Positions 43,612 to 55,446 of a stretch of DNA of 64,000 bases are shown piece after piece. The translations under genes and the position numbers were made by a program. Each line of letters opens with the position of its first letter. Within the stretch, counting starts at the first letter, position 1. Source of the DNA: Termitomyces sp. T153 (taxonomy: Eukaryota > Basidiomycota > Agaricomycetes > Agaricales > Lyophyllaceae); contig JACKQL020000150.1 in NCBI GenBank assembly GCA_018296165.2, positions 1 to 64,000 of the forward strand. Reading direction: 5' to 3'. The notes below the pieces were generated by a model, which had not been told where the DNA came from, did no database searches, and saw only the letters and a list, made by a program, of their open reading frames with translations.

Positions 43612-45300
43612 TTGATCAAATCTCGATGGCTGCCCCCCAACATACTCTGGAACCAATACAAAGGCCCACAGTACCCCAACCAACCATGCTTGACCCTTCC
43701 AGACAACTCTGCCACCACTCCAGGCTCACCCACTGCTACCCCATTGCCCACCTCCACTGACTCCAGAAACCTTGATATCAAAATAATTGGTGCCATCCTC
43801 TTTGCATGCATCTTACAAGACAGCACTCCTGCCTTCCAGTTACAGATCATGCCAGCCTTACCTGAGAAGCACCTCCATGCAGAAACTACTCTGCCAGAGT
43901 GCAAAATGGAGGAACAGATCCTATATGAAGTAGTGCCCCCAGAGTATTATGAATTTGCTGATGTTTTCTCTGAAGAGAGTGCCAAAGAACTTCCCCTACA
44001 CCACCCCTATGACTATAAGATCAACCTCAAAGAAGGTGCCTCGGCCCTGTTTGGCAAGATCTACAACATGTCCAAGATCAAGCTCTAGGCCCTAAAGGAG
44101 TACCTTGATGACATGCTTGGCAAGGGCTTCATATGCCCATTGATCTCTGCTGCCAGTGCTCTAGTCTTGTTTGCCAAGAAGAATGGATCACTCCAATTCT
44201 GTGTAGATTATTGGGGACTCAATAAAGTCACCAAAAAGAACTGGTATCTCCTCCCCCTGATTGAAGACCTTGTTGACCATCTCCACAGTGCTAAGATCTA
44301 TACAAAGATAGATCTCCATTCTGGCTACAACAACATCCAAATTGCCCTGGAACATGAATGGAAGACTGCCTTTCACACCTGCTATGGCCTCTTTGAGTAC
44401 CTTGTAATGCCCTTCAGAATGACTAACTCCCCCACCACCTTCCAGTACTTCATGAACAATAACTTCCACAACATGAACAATGTCTTCATTATTGTGTACC
44501 TGGATGACATCTTGATCTACTCAAATTTGCCAGAGGAGCACCTGGAGCATGTTTGCCACATCCTAGAACAACTCTAGGAGTACTACCTCCATGCCAAACC
44601 CAAGAAATGCTCCTTCCACATGATGGAGGTCAAATATCTTGGAGTCATTGTTACTCCCAATGGCATGTGCATGGACCCCACCAAGGTCAAAGCTATACTC
44701 AATTGGCCCCTGTCATGGAACATTGAAGAGGTACAGTTGTTCCTGGGTTTTGCTAACTTCTACTGCTGATTCATCAACAACTACTCTAGAATCACCAAAC
44801 TCCTCAACTGACTTACATGAAAGGACACCCCTTGGAACTGGAACAGCAAATGCCAGAGTGTATCCTTCCTCCTCAAAAAGGCCTTCACCTCCACCCCAGT
44901 CCTCTGCCATTTTGACCCCTCCCTACTGATCATGCTTAAATGTGATGCCTCTGATTACACCATTGCTGGAATACTCTCCTAGTCAGACTCCAGAGGCAAG
45001 GACCTCTGCCCCATTGCCTTCTACACCCATTCAATGATCCTTATGGAGCTCAACTACAACATCTATGACAAAGAACTCCTCATGATTGTCAAAGCCTTTT
45101 GCCAGTGGTGGGCCTACCTCAAGGGATCTCCACACTGCATTCAAGTCTACTCCAACCACAACAACCTATAATACTTTATGACTATAAAACAACTCAGTTG
45201 CCACCAAGCTCAATAGTCCAAAACCCTCTCAGAGTATGACTTTACTATCCACTATTGCCCTGGACAGCTTGGCACAAAGCCCAATGCCCTCACTTGGAGG
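43612..45300 (+). pseudogene. Reverse transcriptase-RNase H of A3
   Basis: FADVFSEESAKELPLHHPYD and GKGFICPL, then LQFCVDYWGLNKVT, YTKIDLHSGYNNI, GLFEYLVMPFRMTNSP and the intact polymerase motif VYLDDILIYS (YLDD at 44497-44508). A stop follows EQL at 44577; the thumb (FLGFANFYC) and RNase H (KCDASDYTIAGIL, then MELNYNIYDKELLMIVKAF) continue in shifted or stopped frames to about 45300. It is better preserved than A2 but still broken. Confidence 0.87.
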
Positions 45301-45357
45301 TCCAACATATATTCAAAGAAGTCATTCAACGCCAAGTGGAACACATTCAACCATTGA

Positions 45358-46871
45358 GTGGTAATCCCCCCTGAACATCTGCATGCCATGCTGATTTTAA
45401 ATGAAGAAGGAATCCTCCATCAAATCAGAAACTCACCCCTGGACTCCTTCTTCATCCAGCACAATCTCCACAACAACTCCATGAACAAGTCAAATGCCAA
45501 AAACTCCTTCATGCTGTCTCCAGACCACTGCCTCCTGCTCCAGAGTGGACAAATCTATACTCCAGACCACAAATCCATTTGCCTCAATATACTCCAGCAA
45601 CACCACAACCACAAACTCTGTGGACACCTAGAAATTTGTAAGACCCTTTAGCTCATCTCCCAAACTTACTTTTGGTCAGGAATGAAGAAGGACATTACAC
45701 AATATGTAAGGGCCTGCGAACCCTGTCTCCAAGCTAAGGTACCCTGCCAGTGCCCCCATGGACTACTGAAACCCCTCTCTATTGGCTAGTGCCCCTGGTC
45801 CTTGATATCAATGGATCACATTGTTGAACTCCCTAACTCTGAAGGTTTCAATGCAATCCTTATTATTGTCTGCCACCTCACCAAACAAGCCCTCTTCATC
45901 CCCTGCCACACCACCAACAATGCTCTGGAGTTTGCCAAACTATTCCTCAAACATGTATTCTCCAAGGACAGACTCTCAGTTGATATTATCTCTGACCATG
46001 GACCTTTGTTTGTATCCCATTTTTGGCAATCACTATGCAAAGCACTTGAAATAAAGACAACCTCTCCACTGCCTATCACCCAGAGACCAACAGACAGACA
46101 GAACAAGTAAACCAGACATTGGAACAGTATCTCCACCTTTATGTTAACTATTTACAGAATAGCTGGCACACAGAACTCCCCCTTGCTAAGTTTACCTACA
46201 ACAATACACTTCACTCCACCACTGGAGTTTCCCCCTTCTATGCTAATAAGGGCTACAACCCTTGACTCATGCTATCCCTCAAAGACATCCCTTCTCACAT
46301 TACCCATAAAGTTGCTGAGGACCTCCAATTCCTTCACCAGTTCCTCCAGGATGAGATCAACACTGCCAATCAAGCCTACTCCAAGCATGCCAATGCACAA
46401 TGCAGACCAACCCCCAACTGGTCCCCTGGCACTTTGATCTGGCTTGATTGACAAAATCTCAAGACCTGGAGGCCCTCCATCAAGCTTAATCACAAATGTT
46501 TTGGCCCTTTCAAAGTCCTCTGGAAGGTCTCCATACACACTTACAAGCTTGACCTACTCCTAGGCCTGAAGGGTCTCCTCCCCATATTCCATGTATGACT
46601 CCTTGAAAAACATGCTCTGGACCCCTTCCCTAGGCAATGCTCCAGCCAACTGCCCTCCATCAAAGTCAAGGACAAATACCACTATGAGGTTGACCAAATC
46701 CTTGGTTCCCATGTGGTCCATGGCCAACCCCAGTACTTGGTCTGCTGGAAGAGCTATGGATCTGAGGACAACACTTGGAAACCTCAAAGACACCTTGACA
46801 GAGCCCCCAACAAACTCCAGGACTTTTATCAACAGCATCTCACCAAGCCCTGGGACTCCTGGGACTAGCAA
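45358..46871 (+). pseudogene. Integrase and chromodomain of A3
   Basis: Begins PPEHLHAMLILNEEG, with an H..H zinc-binding relic (LQQHHNHKLCGHLE), then VRACEPCLQAKVPC, SMDHIVELPNSEGF (Asp), DIISDHGPLFVSHF (Asp) and TDRQNK where the third acidic residue is lost or shifted. A C-terminal GLKGLLPIFHV module follows, and a chromodomain at about 46670-46860: YHYEVDQILGSHVVH, PQYLVCWKSYGSEDNTW, then KLQDFYQQH. The chromodomain aromatic cage positions (Y, W, W) are visible. Chromodomains target integration to chromatin marks in chromoviruses. Confidence 0.87.
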
Positions 46872-47096
46872 ACACAGATGGCATCAGTGGGTATAGCCCC
46901 TGTCTCTGGATTCATCAGGAATTCAACTCTCATGAGTAACTCCTATGTCTTTTCACTTACACCTCTCCCTCACACAATCTGAAATCTTCTCATGCTCAGC
47001 AGGAATGCAAAAGAACAAAATGAATAGACTACAAATACAATTATAGAACAGAAGGGAGCATAGGGCAGCAAGAAATCAAAAGTCCAAAGGCCTCCT
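46872..47096. other. Convergent spacer in A3
   Basis: This lies between the pol end and the stop of the antisense gene. It corresponds to 15583-15879 in A2 and contains AATAGACTACAAATACAATT, AT-rich sequence that could hold 3' processing signals. No gene. Confidence 0.45.
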
Positions 47097-48766
47097 TCAC
47101 TCTCTCTCCTCCTCTAGGATCCTCCACACCACACCCCTGACTAAATCCACCTCCATCTGGGCAACCATGACAGCAAGAACCTCCAGCTGCCTAGGCAATG
47201 GCTTCTCTACATTAGTTGCTACCTCCCACCACACTCCAGGGTCCACTGCACTCCTCTGCTGATGTCCCACCAGCAACTGCCCCATTTGATGAGACCCCTG
47301 CTCCAACTCTGGTAGGAGCTCCCCAGGCATCTGTGCCAATCCATCCTACATCAAGGCAAAAGCAGCCAATGCCCCATCGAGGAGGACATGGTGCTGTTGG
47401 ACCCAGTCTAGATGGCTTTGGGTCAGCAAGATTGTAGGAGCAAAGGGCAGAAAGACACATGCATTATCCCCCTCTGCCCCAAAGCCACTTTGTTGGCCAG
47501 CCATTCCTTTTGCCACCTTCTCACCTCCACCCTGGCCCTCTCTGCCTCTGCAGCTTCTCACCCTGCCTCTGCTCTCTGCTCTGCCCACACTTCTGATTGC
47601 ACCAGCCATTCCCACAGGCCCTGCATCTCCAGTGACTCCTCCACAATCATCTGTATAGCCCCTTCCAGCTCTCCTCATGCCAGATCCTGACCTCTCTGCA
47701 CCTTGTTACACTCCTGCTGAATCTCATTGTGGTTCTCTGTGATTCTCTGGACCTCTTCCTCACACAATGCCAATAGTTGAGACAGCACCTCTGCTTGACA
47801 CTGCCAAAATGTCTCAGAAATAATGAGAGAGGAAATGGGGCCCCTGCCAGATCCCTCCATCAAGGCCCTCAATGCAGGGGAGTAAATATGTGGCCCTGGA
47901 GGACCCACCATTGATCCCTCCCCTCATAGCTGCTTGCTGGGCCCCACTTCCAGAGAGGGGGATGCCCTCCGCTTCCTCTTGTCACAAGTCATGGGGGCCC
48001 CCTCCCTCTGCCTGCCCCACAGGAGTCCCACCTTCATCAAGCACTCCATGCTGCTTCCATGCTCCACTCCAGACCTCCAACCCAACACTCTCCCCTTGCA
48101 TCTCTTGAGTATCTGCATGGCCACCCACTTCACATCTCATCCCTGCTCCTCCAACATGCACACCACTCACCAACTCAACAAAATAGGGCACTTCTAATGC
48201 CTCAAACAACAAGGGATGCATACTAAAGTGTCCCACCAGGACCCTGGCACTGGCTCCTTAAAACTGCAGTGATCCCTATGATGAGCACAAAGGGTGCACT
48301 GTAAAGTCAGGTCAGATCAAAGCTTGGCAAAAAAGACACTGGATGCTCACCAGAGCCTCTGCCTGACACCACTCCAGAGTTGAGGGACCCTGTGCCCACC
48401 CCACTGCCTCTGCAAACTGCTCTGGGGTCACCTCTACCCGAGGAACCCGCAACACCTTGGGGACAACCTGTATCTCCCCTAGATCAAAATTAGGCTTTGA
48501 GGACCATCCTGCCAAACTGAAACTGACCCTGCTGGAACTCTGCCTGAGAATGGGACCCCTGACAGGCCAGCCACAGCTGCAGATAATTCTGTTAGTGTAA
48601 ATCAGTGACTTTGGAGTATAGAAGAAATGGACTCACACTCACAAGTACAGTACATTGCTGCAACCTGTTCACAACTATAGGAGGACTCAGACTCCTCTGA
48701 GGACAAAGGGTTGGGCAAGGCCAAGGACAACACTGATGGTGTGGGAGAATAGGCAGAGGATGACAC
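47097..48766 (-). pseudogene. Antisense zinc-cluster/coiled-coil gene of chromovirus A3
   Basis: Minus strand, opposite to pol. The start corresponds to MSSS of A2 but the ATG is GTG here (plus 48764-48766), followed by SSAYSPTPSVLS. The next exon has LRVPRVEVTPEQFAEAVGWA and STLEWCQAEAL. A 52-bp phase-0 intron (48299-48350) ends directly before CTLCAHHRDHC (CX2CX6C), then CIPC...KC with a stop in place of one spacer residue. The coiled coil follows (LSQLLALCEEEVQRITENHN) and the conserved C-terminus (LLPELEQGSHQMGQLLV, QMEVDLVRG) ends at 47097. The same domains in the same order occur in A2. Protein-level conservation between two separate insertions supports a real element-borne gene. Confidence 0.76.
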
Positions 48767-48966
48767 TGTAGAAGGTTAGGGAATTCTAGAGTATGTCTGA
48801 CCCTTTTTAATGACTTGGGAATAACCCTCTAATGAACAGCAGCCATGCTTTGACTTTGTTCTCCATGCCACGACTCCTTGCTGCAGTTTGATCAATATTA
48901 CTCAACTTTGATTCCCATGCCCTGCCAACCCCTAAATTGCACCCTGCATCTTGAGGGTCTTGACGC

Positions 48967-48980
48967 TGAGGGGGGGGTAA
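48967..48980 (+). promoter_or_regulatory. Polypurine tract of chromovirus A3
   Basis: CTGAGGGGGGGGTAA lies immediately before the 3' LTR start TGTCATGACC; A2 has GGTGGGGTAA at the same place. Confidence 0.65.
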
Positions 48981-50030
48981 TGTCATGACCTGCTCCCTGA
49001 ACCCCAACATTGTTCCCAGCCTGCTCATTTGTCTGGAGTCCCCACTAATGCCCCATCAAACTCCCCCAGCCTTTGCCCATCCCCCATGCCTATACAGGGT
49101 AACTCCAATGCTTCTCCAGCAAACCCTAACAGCCCCCTTGCCAACTCCAACACCTTCTCTACAGCCATTGACACTCCCCCTGAGCCCCTGGAACCCTCTC
49201 CCATTGTTCCTGGCCTGTCCTATGCCTCCAACCCACTGCCCTAGTTCACCCAACCTGTTTCAAAGCATTATGACAACCCCAGAGTGGCCCATGTCCCTAG
49301 CTGATCCCATCAGAATACCACCACAGCCTGCCCCTTGATTGTACCCAACACCTGTTGACTCCACACAGCTCCATTGAGCCCCACCACTATATCTGCTGTC
49401 CTCCAGAGCTATCTAGTAGTCAGTATATAAGTTGTAGAGTAACTCCTCATACTCTAGTCTTGATATTACCTACATTAACTGGTTACTTGTGTCTCATGTT
49501 TCTCTCCATTTCTGTTTTCATTTTTAACCTTGAATCTATCTCTTTCTCTGTCTCATCTCACCTCATTTCTGTCTTGTTTCAATTGTCTCTACTTTCTTTG
49601 TTTCTCTAAGTTCTTTCCATCTCCAACAGCAGTACAAACTCCATGCCCACGTTATGAACCCTGAACATTCCTATGACTACTCTGAACCTTGCTCCTTGCT
49701 CAGCCCCAAAACCCATCAAGTCTTAATTGATCCCCCATCAAACTCTAGCTCCACCCCCATCACTAGCAAAGCCTCCACTTGCCCTGCAGTCTATTTGTGT
49801 GCCCACAAACTTGTTCCTGGTGCTGTCCAAGCCCAACATCTAATATACTTGGTCTTAGACTTCTTCAGACCACTCTGGACTTGCTCAGGCCACTCCCCTT
49901 AGATTCCCCTTGCAAGTCCCTTCACTCCACACCAACCCTAGAGCACCAGGTTATAAGCACAGGACATTGTGTCCACCTAGTAAGGACTTGCCCAGTGTAG
50001 CTGAGCCCCCATAGTCAGTGGAACCTGACA
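48981..50030 (+). repeat. 3' LTR of chromovirus A3
   Basis: 1050 bp, TGTCATGACCTGCTCCC to GTGGAACCTGACA, matching the 5' LTR with scattered transitions. The second CAGAC follows at 50031-50035. Confidence 0.92.
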
Positions 50031-50035
50031 CAGAC

Positions 50036-51303
50036 ACTCTTTGGTGCTCTAAGGCTGGTAACCTTGCCCATGGGCTGGACAAATTCAGTACCAATCTTTC
50101 ATGATGACATTACCTTCATCCTGAAAGATGAGATACCTCATGTAACCTGGCCATACATTGATGATGTGCCAATCAGAAGTCCCCCTCACAGGTATGAATT
50201 GCCAGATGGAGGCTATGAGGTTATTCCAGAAAATCCAGGCATTAGGAGATTTGTATAGAAACATCTGCAGAATGTAAACAGAGTGTTACAAAGAATCAAA
50301 TATGCTAGAGGAACCTTTTCTGGGAAGAAGTCAGTAGTCTGTGCAGTGTGCAGATGAGATTGTAGTGGTTGGACACAGGTGTTCCTATGAGGGACAGAAA
50401 CCTGAGACCAAGCAGTTGGCCATTGTTATGGGGTGGAGAAATTGCCAGGACAAGTCAGATGTCAGAGCTTTCCTAAGTACTTGTGGTACCTTTAGGATGT
50501 TCATTAAAGACTATGCCAAAGTGGCTGCACCTATCAACAAGTTGACTCAAAACCACACACCATTTGTTTGGGGTGAGGAACAGCAGTCAGCAATGGCTCA
50601 ATTGAAGAAATTGCTAGCTGCAAGTGCACCTCTAAAACCAATTGACTATGAGTCAGGAGGGGCAGTGGTCCTATCAGTTGACACTTCTTGGATGGCAGTG
50701 GGCTTTGGAATATTCCAGGAAGCTCCAGACAATCCTAAGCAATGCACTTGTGCTAAGCTAGGATCCATCACTTTTGAATGAGAGGGAGGCAAGATTCTCA
50801 CAACCTAAAAGAGAACTCTATGGTTTGATGAGAGCCTTGCAAGCTAATAAGTATTGGCTAGTTGGTTGTAGGAAGCTTGTAGTGGAGACAGATGCCAAGT
50901 ATTTCAAGGGAATGCTAAGCAATCCTAGAGTAGAACCTAATGCCACCATCATGAGATGGATTGAGGACGTACTACTCTATCATTTTATTTTGAGGCATGC
51001 CAGGAAAAACCTTTAGTGTTGATGGCCTGTCTAGGAGGCTCAAGCAGCCAGGAGATGAGGAGTACCCACCTGTTAATCCAGAGTTGGTGGACAACCCAAA
51101 GGCTATGCACTTTGAATATCCAGCTAAAACCAACAATGAACCAGGATGGGAGGATTGGGAACCCTTAGCACTTGAAGAGTTTGCAGATCAAATTGACACT
51201 AGAGGTGGCTATCTACATGCAGTAGCCACTGAAGTATCAGACTTTAACAAGAACTTGATAGAGCAATGTCCCAAGAGGAGGAACTTAGGAAGGCAGTTCT
51301 AAG
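50036..51303 (+). pseudogene. RT C-terminal part and RNase H of element C
   Basis: Resumes element C after A3: LFGALRLVTLPMGWTNSVPIF and the intact polymerase site PYIDDVPI (about 50151-50175), then the connection (SDVRAFLSTCGTFRMFIKDY). RNase H shows AVVLSVDTSWMAVGFG (Asp), REARFSQPKRELYGLMRAL (Glu) and VVETDAKYFKGML (Asp). A TAG after IRRFV (50258) and a shift near 50780 break it. It is closely related to element B. Confidence 0.87.
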
Positions 51304-51332
51304 TCAGTAGCAGACACCCAGAATGGATCCTG

Positions 51333-52884
51333 TTGCAGTACTATCTCTCTCACAGCTTCTATTACCTACAGAAGGTACTGAGGAAGAGAAGGGAGCAGAC
51401 TTACAAGCCTACTTGGAGCATAGGAAAGGTGAAGAGAGTGAATAGTGGGATAACTTGCTACCAATTGTACAAAGCTGGCTACAAAACTCAAGCAAAGAAC
51501 CTGAGGATTTGCAGGGTTGGAACCCAGACAAGTTCAAGAGGTTTGCAAGACAGTTCTTCTTTGATCAAAAGGGGAGACTGTATAAGTGGAATCATGAGGC
51601 CAGGCATAAGCTAGTAGTCAATATCAATAGGCAGATGTTCATGCTTAAATCAGCCCAGGATGCCTTGGGGCATAGGGGGACTTATGCAACCAAAATGTTG
51701 ATACAAGAACAATTTTGGTGGCCAGGAATTGATGGAGATGTGCAGTGGTATGTTGTTGTCACAACTGTCAGATATGTCAGAAGACAGTTGTAAACAGAGC
51801 TCCCACAGTGACCTATACACCCTCTATCTTCCAAACAATCTACATTGATACTATGCACATGACTCCAGCTTCAAATGGCTGCAAGTATATTGTCCACAGT
51901 AGGTGTGCATTGTCTTTATGGATGGAAGGGAGGCCTCTGTGCAAGGAAAACCATAAAACAATTGGTCAATGGTTGTTTGAGGATGTGATTTGTCATTGGG
52001 GCTGCATTGCAGAGATCATTACTGACAATGCTGGACAATTCAAGAAGGTCACAGTTTGGATAGAGAGCAAGTATAGAATCAGAGGCATAGCCATATCTCC
52101 ATACAACTCTCAAGCTAATGGTAAGATTGAAAGGCCACACTGGGATGTCAGGTGAGCTTTATTCAAAGCTTGTGAAGATTGCACTAAGTGGTTTTGGTTC
52201 TTCTTCCATATAATGTGGAGTGATTGCATTACTATCTGGTGGAGATTTGGATGTTCACCATACTTTATGGTCACTGGAGCTCATCCAACTCTACCTTTGG
52301 ACTTGGTAGAGGCTACCTGGTTAATAGAATTACCAGAAGGGCTATCATCTATAGAAGAGTTGATTGGTTATTGGGCTAGGGCTTTAGCCAAACATCACCA
52401 GCATGTAGAAGAGATGAGAGAGAGAGTTGGGAAGGACAAACTCCAATAGGCCTTGAAGTTTGCAGAAGAGCATAAAAACTCTATCAAGGACTTCAATTTC
52501 AAGCCTTTGGACTTAGTCTTGGTCAAGAAATATGATTACAGAAAGTTCACACAGTGCTAAAATGCTTCCCCATTTTCATGGTCCAATGGTAGTAATTACT
52601 AAGACCAGAGGTGGTAATTACATTGTGGCAGAACTGGTGGATCAGTTTGGCAGACTAGGGTGGCAGCTTTTAGGGTAGTCCCTTACAAAGCTCAAAGACA
52701 ATTGGAGCTAGCCCAAAGCCTAGAGCAGTGGGTAGATATCACTCCAGAAAAGCTAAAAGAGTTAAGGGAAGAACTACAAAAGCCTGCTAGAAATGCTATA
52801 TCTAATCTGTCATCTGGATCTATAAGGCTTCATGAGCCTCTAGACCATGACATGAATAGGTTAGACAATAGCCCTGAAAGTTGA
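51333..52884 (+). pseudogene. Integrase of element C
   Basis: ALGHRGTYATKML and QEQFWWPGIDGDVQW (zinc-binding HH), then HNCQICQKTVVNRAP (CC), IYIDTMHMTP (Asp), IITDNAGQFK (Asp), NSQANGKIERPHWDV (Glu), and a C-terminal part from about 52160 to 52884 (GCSPYFMVTGAHPTLPLDL; FKPLDLVLVKKYD; LVDQFG). The catalytic triad is present; stops at 52153, 52447 and 52558 and a shift at 51790 inactivate it. No chromodomain. Confidence 0.85.
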
Positions 52885-53171
52885 CAAAAAATTAAAGTTT
52901 TACTTAACAAAATCAAAATAAGTAAAAAGACTTAGTTCGGTCACACATTTTCAGAGTTAATGGCATTAAATTGAGGGATACAGAATAAGGAATATGTAGG
53001 GAGTTTTATATAAGTAGGGCTGGTTAAAGTATGGCTATGCTAGTTTAAGCAAAGACAATGCTGATGCTTACAATGTGGGGGCCTCTGGTATGGGGGACAT
53101 GGGGGAATGGGAAATCTTTGGAGAAGAAGTGGTGATTTCAATGTTGGAATTGGAATCAATGACCTGAGACT
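52885..53171. other. Convergent spacer in element C
   Basis: AT-rich sequence (TTAAAGTTTTACTTAAC) between the pol stop and the end of the antisense gene. No gene seen. Confidence 0.45.
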
Positions 53172-54362
53172 CTAGGTAAATAAAAACAAGTTGGGGAAGT
53201 CAATAAAAAGATAGTACCTCAGGCAAAACTTGGAGATCATTGAGTAAATCTCCAGTATGCTTGACATCAGAAGGGCTGAGAGTTTTGTTAAGACAAACAA
53301 GGCAAGCCAAAATGAGTTTGTAGGTTTGAAGGACAATGTTGAGTGAATAGAGTTGTTGCTGCACAGCAAGATGACAGCATCATGATGTTGTTGGAGATTG
53401 GCATGTGGAAGGAGGGTGCCATCATTGATGAGCTGGATGGCTTCAAGAGCAGCATCAACCTGGCTGAGGAGCAAGAGCATGGCCTTGTTCCCAAGTTTGA
53501 GGTTGGCTGGGAAGTGAGTAAGGCCAGAGAAGTGAGGAAAAAGAAAAGGGACAGACTGTAAGCTGGAAAAACTTTAACCTTCTTGAGCTTGAGTTTGCTG
53601 TTGGGTTCAGCCTGGGGATGAAAGAGATGAATGAAGGTTGAGCATGTCAAAACAATGAGTGAGGAGATCAAGCTTAAGGGCTATAACTCACATTAGCCTT
53701 GCATTTGCCAAAATGAGTGACAGATGAACCTAGCATTGTGATGTCCTGGTCTTTGGCATGATGCTTCTGAGGACTGGTGTGAGATGAGGGTGATGAGAAA
53801 GGGGAAAAAGGACAGACCTCTTCAGCCTCATGTTTATGTTGGGCTTTGCAATGGTTCTTCTTGATTTGGATGATGGCATTGGCAAAAGTCAAAAAGGACT
53901 GCACATTGGGAGAATTGCTGGCAGCACCACAGTTGAGTGTGGGAAGTATGGTGGAGAGGCTGTTAAACAGACCATTTTGCTCAGTGATGCATGGAAAGTC
54001 AGCCTGCTTGGCAAAGCACTGTAGGAAAGAGGAGGAAGTCAAGAAGGGGTTGAAAAAGGAAGAAGAAAGCTCATGAGTTGCATTGTGCCCAAATATTGGG
54101 CATGATCAGCCCCAGAACTGTTAAAACCACTCACAATTCTGCACATGCTGATGATGGCCTGTGCAAATATGGGAAACTGGAAAATGGCCAGAATAACTTG
54201 ATGGGCATCATGTTTGACTGGGCATTTAAGTAAACCAAAGTGGTCAGATGAACTCTGGATAGGGCTGGGTTGAGTGGACAGAGGGGCATGAGGAAGCCTG
54301 GCAGCAGGGCCAGTGGGGGTCCTGCAAGGAGTGGTGGAAACAGAAAGGTTCAACACCATCAT
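53172..54362 (-). pseudogene. Antisense spliced gene of element C, family unknown
   Basis: It occupies the same place as the antisense genes of A and B, opposite to pol before the 3' LTR. ATG at 54360-54362 starts MMVLNLSVSTTP, followed by PTGPAARLPHAP, LKCPVKHDAHQVILAIFQFP and IFAQAIISMCRIVSG. An acceptor at 54019 (TCCTACAG) opens CFAKQADFPCITEQNG, ending at FGKCKAN. Intron 53612-53691 (80 bp, GTGAGT...CCCCAG) joins in phase 0 to AEPNSKLKLKKVKV. A second intron 53507-53556 (50 bp) joins to NLKLGNKAMLLLLSQVDAAL, a likely helical end, to about 53172. I see no CX2C cluster, so it is not an obvious relative of the A/B genes. Stops are few. Function unknown. Confidence 0.6.
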
Positions 54363-54546
54363 TGCAGGGAGAAAGGGTTATGTCAAGGCTGTCCTTATAG
54401 GACAGTGGGTGTAATCAAGAAGAAGGAAAATAATTTTTGTGAAAAAGAGAAAGAAAATTGAATCTTTTATTGAAAATTTGAGGGATGATCATGTATGTGA
54501 AAGGCATTTGAGGATGTATAGACCTGACTGAGGGCAGTCAGTAAAA

Positions 54547-54560
54547 TGGTGTGGGAGAGG
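54547..54560 (+). promoter_or_regulatory. Polypurine tract of element C
   Basis: ATGGTGTGGGAGAGG abuts the 3' LTR at 54561, in the place of the plus-strand primer. Confidence 0.55.
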
Positions 54561-55446
54561 TGATATGCCTGTCTTGTACTTTGAGACAGGGCAAAAGTAC
54601 TAGAAAAGCAAAAAATCACCAAATAACAAGCTGAAAACTGTAAGCTTGGGTGATGTCAAAAACTGTGGACATAAAAAAGCATACCTAGTACAAAGAGAAA
54701 CCACCAAAGAACCCAAAAGCATGCATTAAACAACACCAGCAAAAACAGTAAAAGCTCTGACATTGAGAATTGAGGCTGATCACACATTTGATGGGCAATC
54801 AATGGCTGTGCTCAGCAACCTGGCTAGAAGTCTAACTGACACCAAGGACAGCCATGGGCATCTATCACAACAATGATGCCCTACCCCCCTTGATACCATA
54901 TGCCAGACCACTTAAAACCCAAGCCAGTCACCATATGAACCATGTGTAGTCTGCTAGGGAGAAGTTGGAGGGAAAAAGAGCAAAAGAAAAGACATCAGAC
55001 ATACAAAAACTGAGTCATGCTGACTCAGCATGCCATCTTGTTCTATCAACCAATGGGAAGGAAAAGCCAAGGAAAACCACATGGTACAACCATGGGCACA
55101 CATGGAAAGCACCCTGGTCCATGCATGTGCAATGAGCTATAAAAGGGGAGGGGAATTGGAGGAGAGGAAAAGCAATGACGTACCATGGCTTGGGTAACCC
55201 CAGGGAGCAGTTATCTTAGGCTTATGAGTGTTTAGTTGTTTTGGGTTTTTTTAATTGATAATATTTAGACCCTTTCAATAGTATGAGACTGTCTCAAACT
55301 TGCAAATAAACCATTTAAATTTATATCTACTATTGTTATGTCTATGTGAGCTTGCATGTAACTAAAAGCCTCCAAAACTTTTGTGAAACAAAGTTTGATC
55401 TGTTGATCTGATCAATTGATGGCATCAAAACTTACATTTTGCATCA
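54561..55446 (+). repeat. 3' LTR of element C
   Basis: 886 bp, TGATATGCCTGTC to TTTTGCATCA, with the TATA box at 55138-55146. ACAT follows at 55447-55450. Confidence 0.9.

Larger units (their letters stand above)
38866..50030 (+). mobile_element. Ty3/Gypsy chromovirus A, copy 3, TSD CAGAC
   Basis: LTRs at both ends with TGTCA...TGACA termini and CAGAC at 38861-38865 and 50031-50035. It sits in the RT of element C; TTFQT before and LFGALRLVTLPMGW after join when it is removed. Order: gag, two proteases, RT, RNase H, integrase, chromodomain, an antisense zinc-cluster gene, purine tract and LTR. A solo LTR B is inserted between gag and the proteases. It is 11165 bp with, or about 10.2 kb without, that insertion. 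Confidence 0.93.
33660..55446 (+). mobile_element. Ty3/Gypsy element C, TSD ACAT, with two insertions
   Basis: Near-identical LTRs at 33660-34548 and 54561-55446 in the same orientation, flanked by ACAT at 33656-33659 and 55447-55450. Between them: primer site, gag, zinc knuckle, DSGSQ protease, reverse transcriptase, RNase H, integrase, an antisense gene and a purine tract. Two insertions interrupt it: solo LTR E at 37646-38341 and chromovirus A3 at 38866-50030. Without them it is about 9.9 kb. It inserted exactly at the Copia gag start codon (ACAT is the complement of ATGT). Confidence 0.92.
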
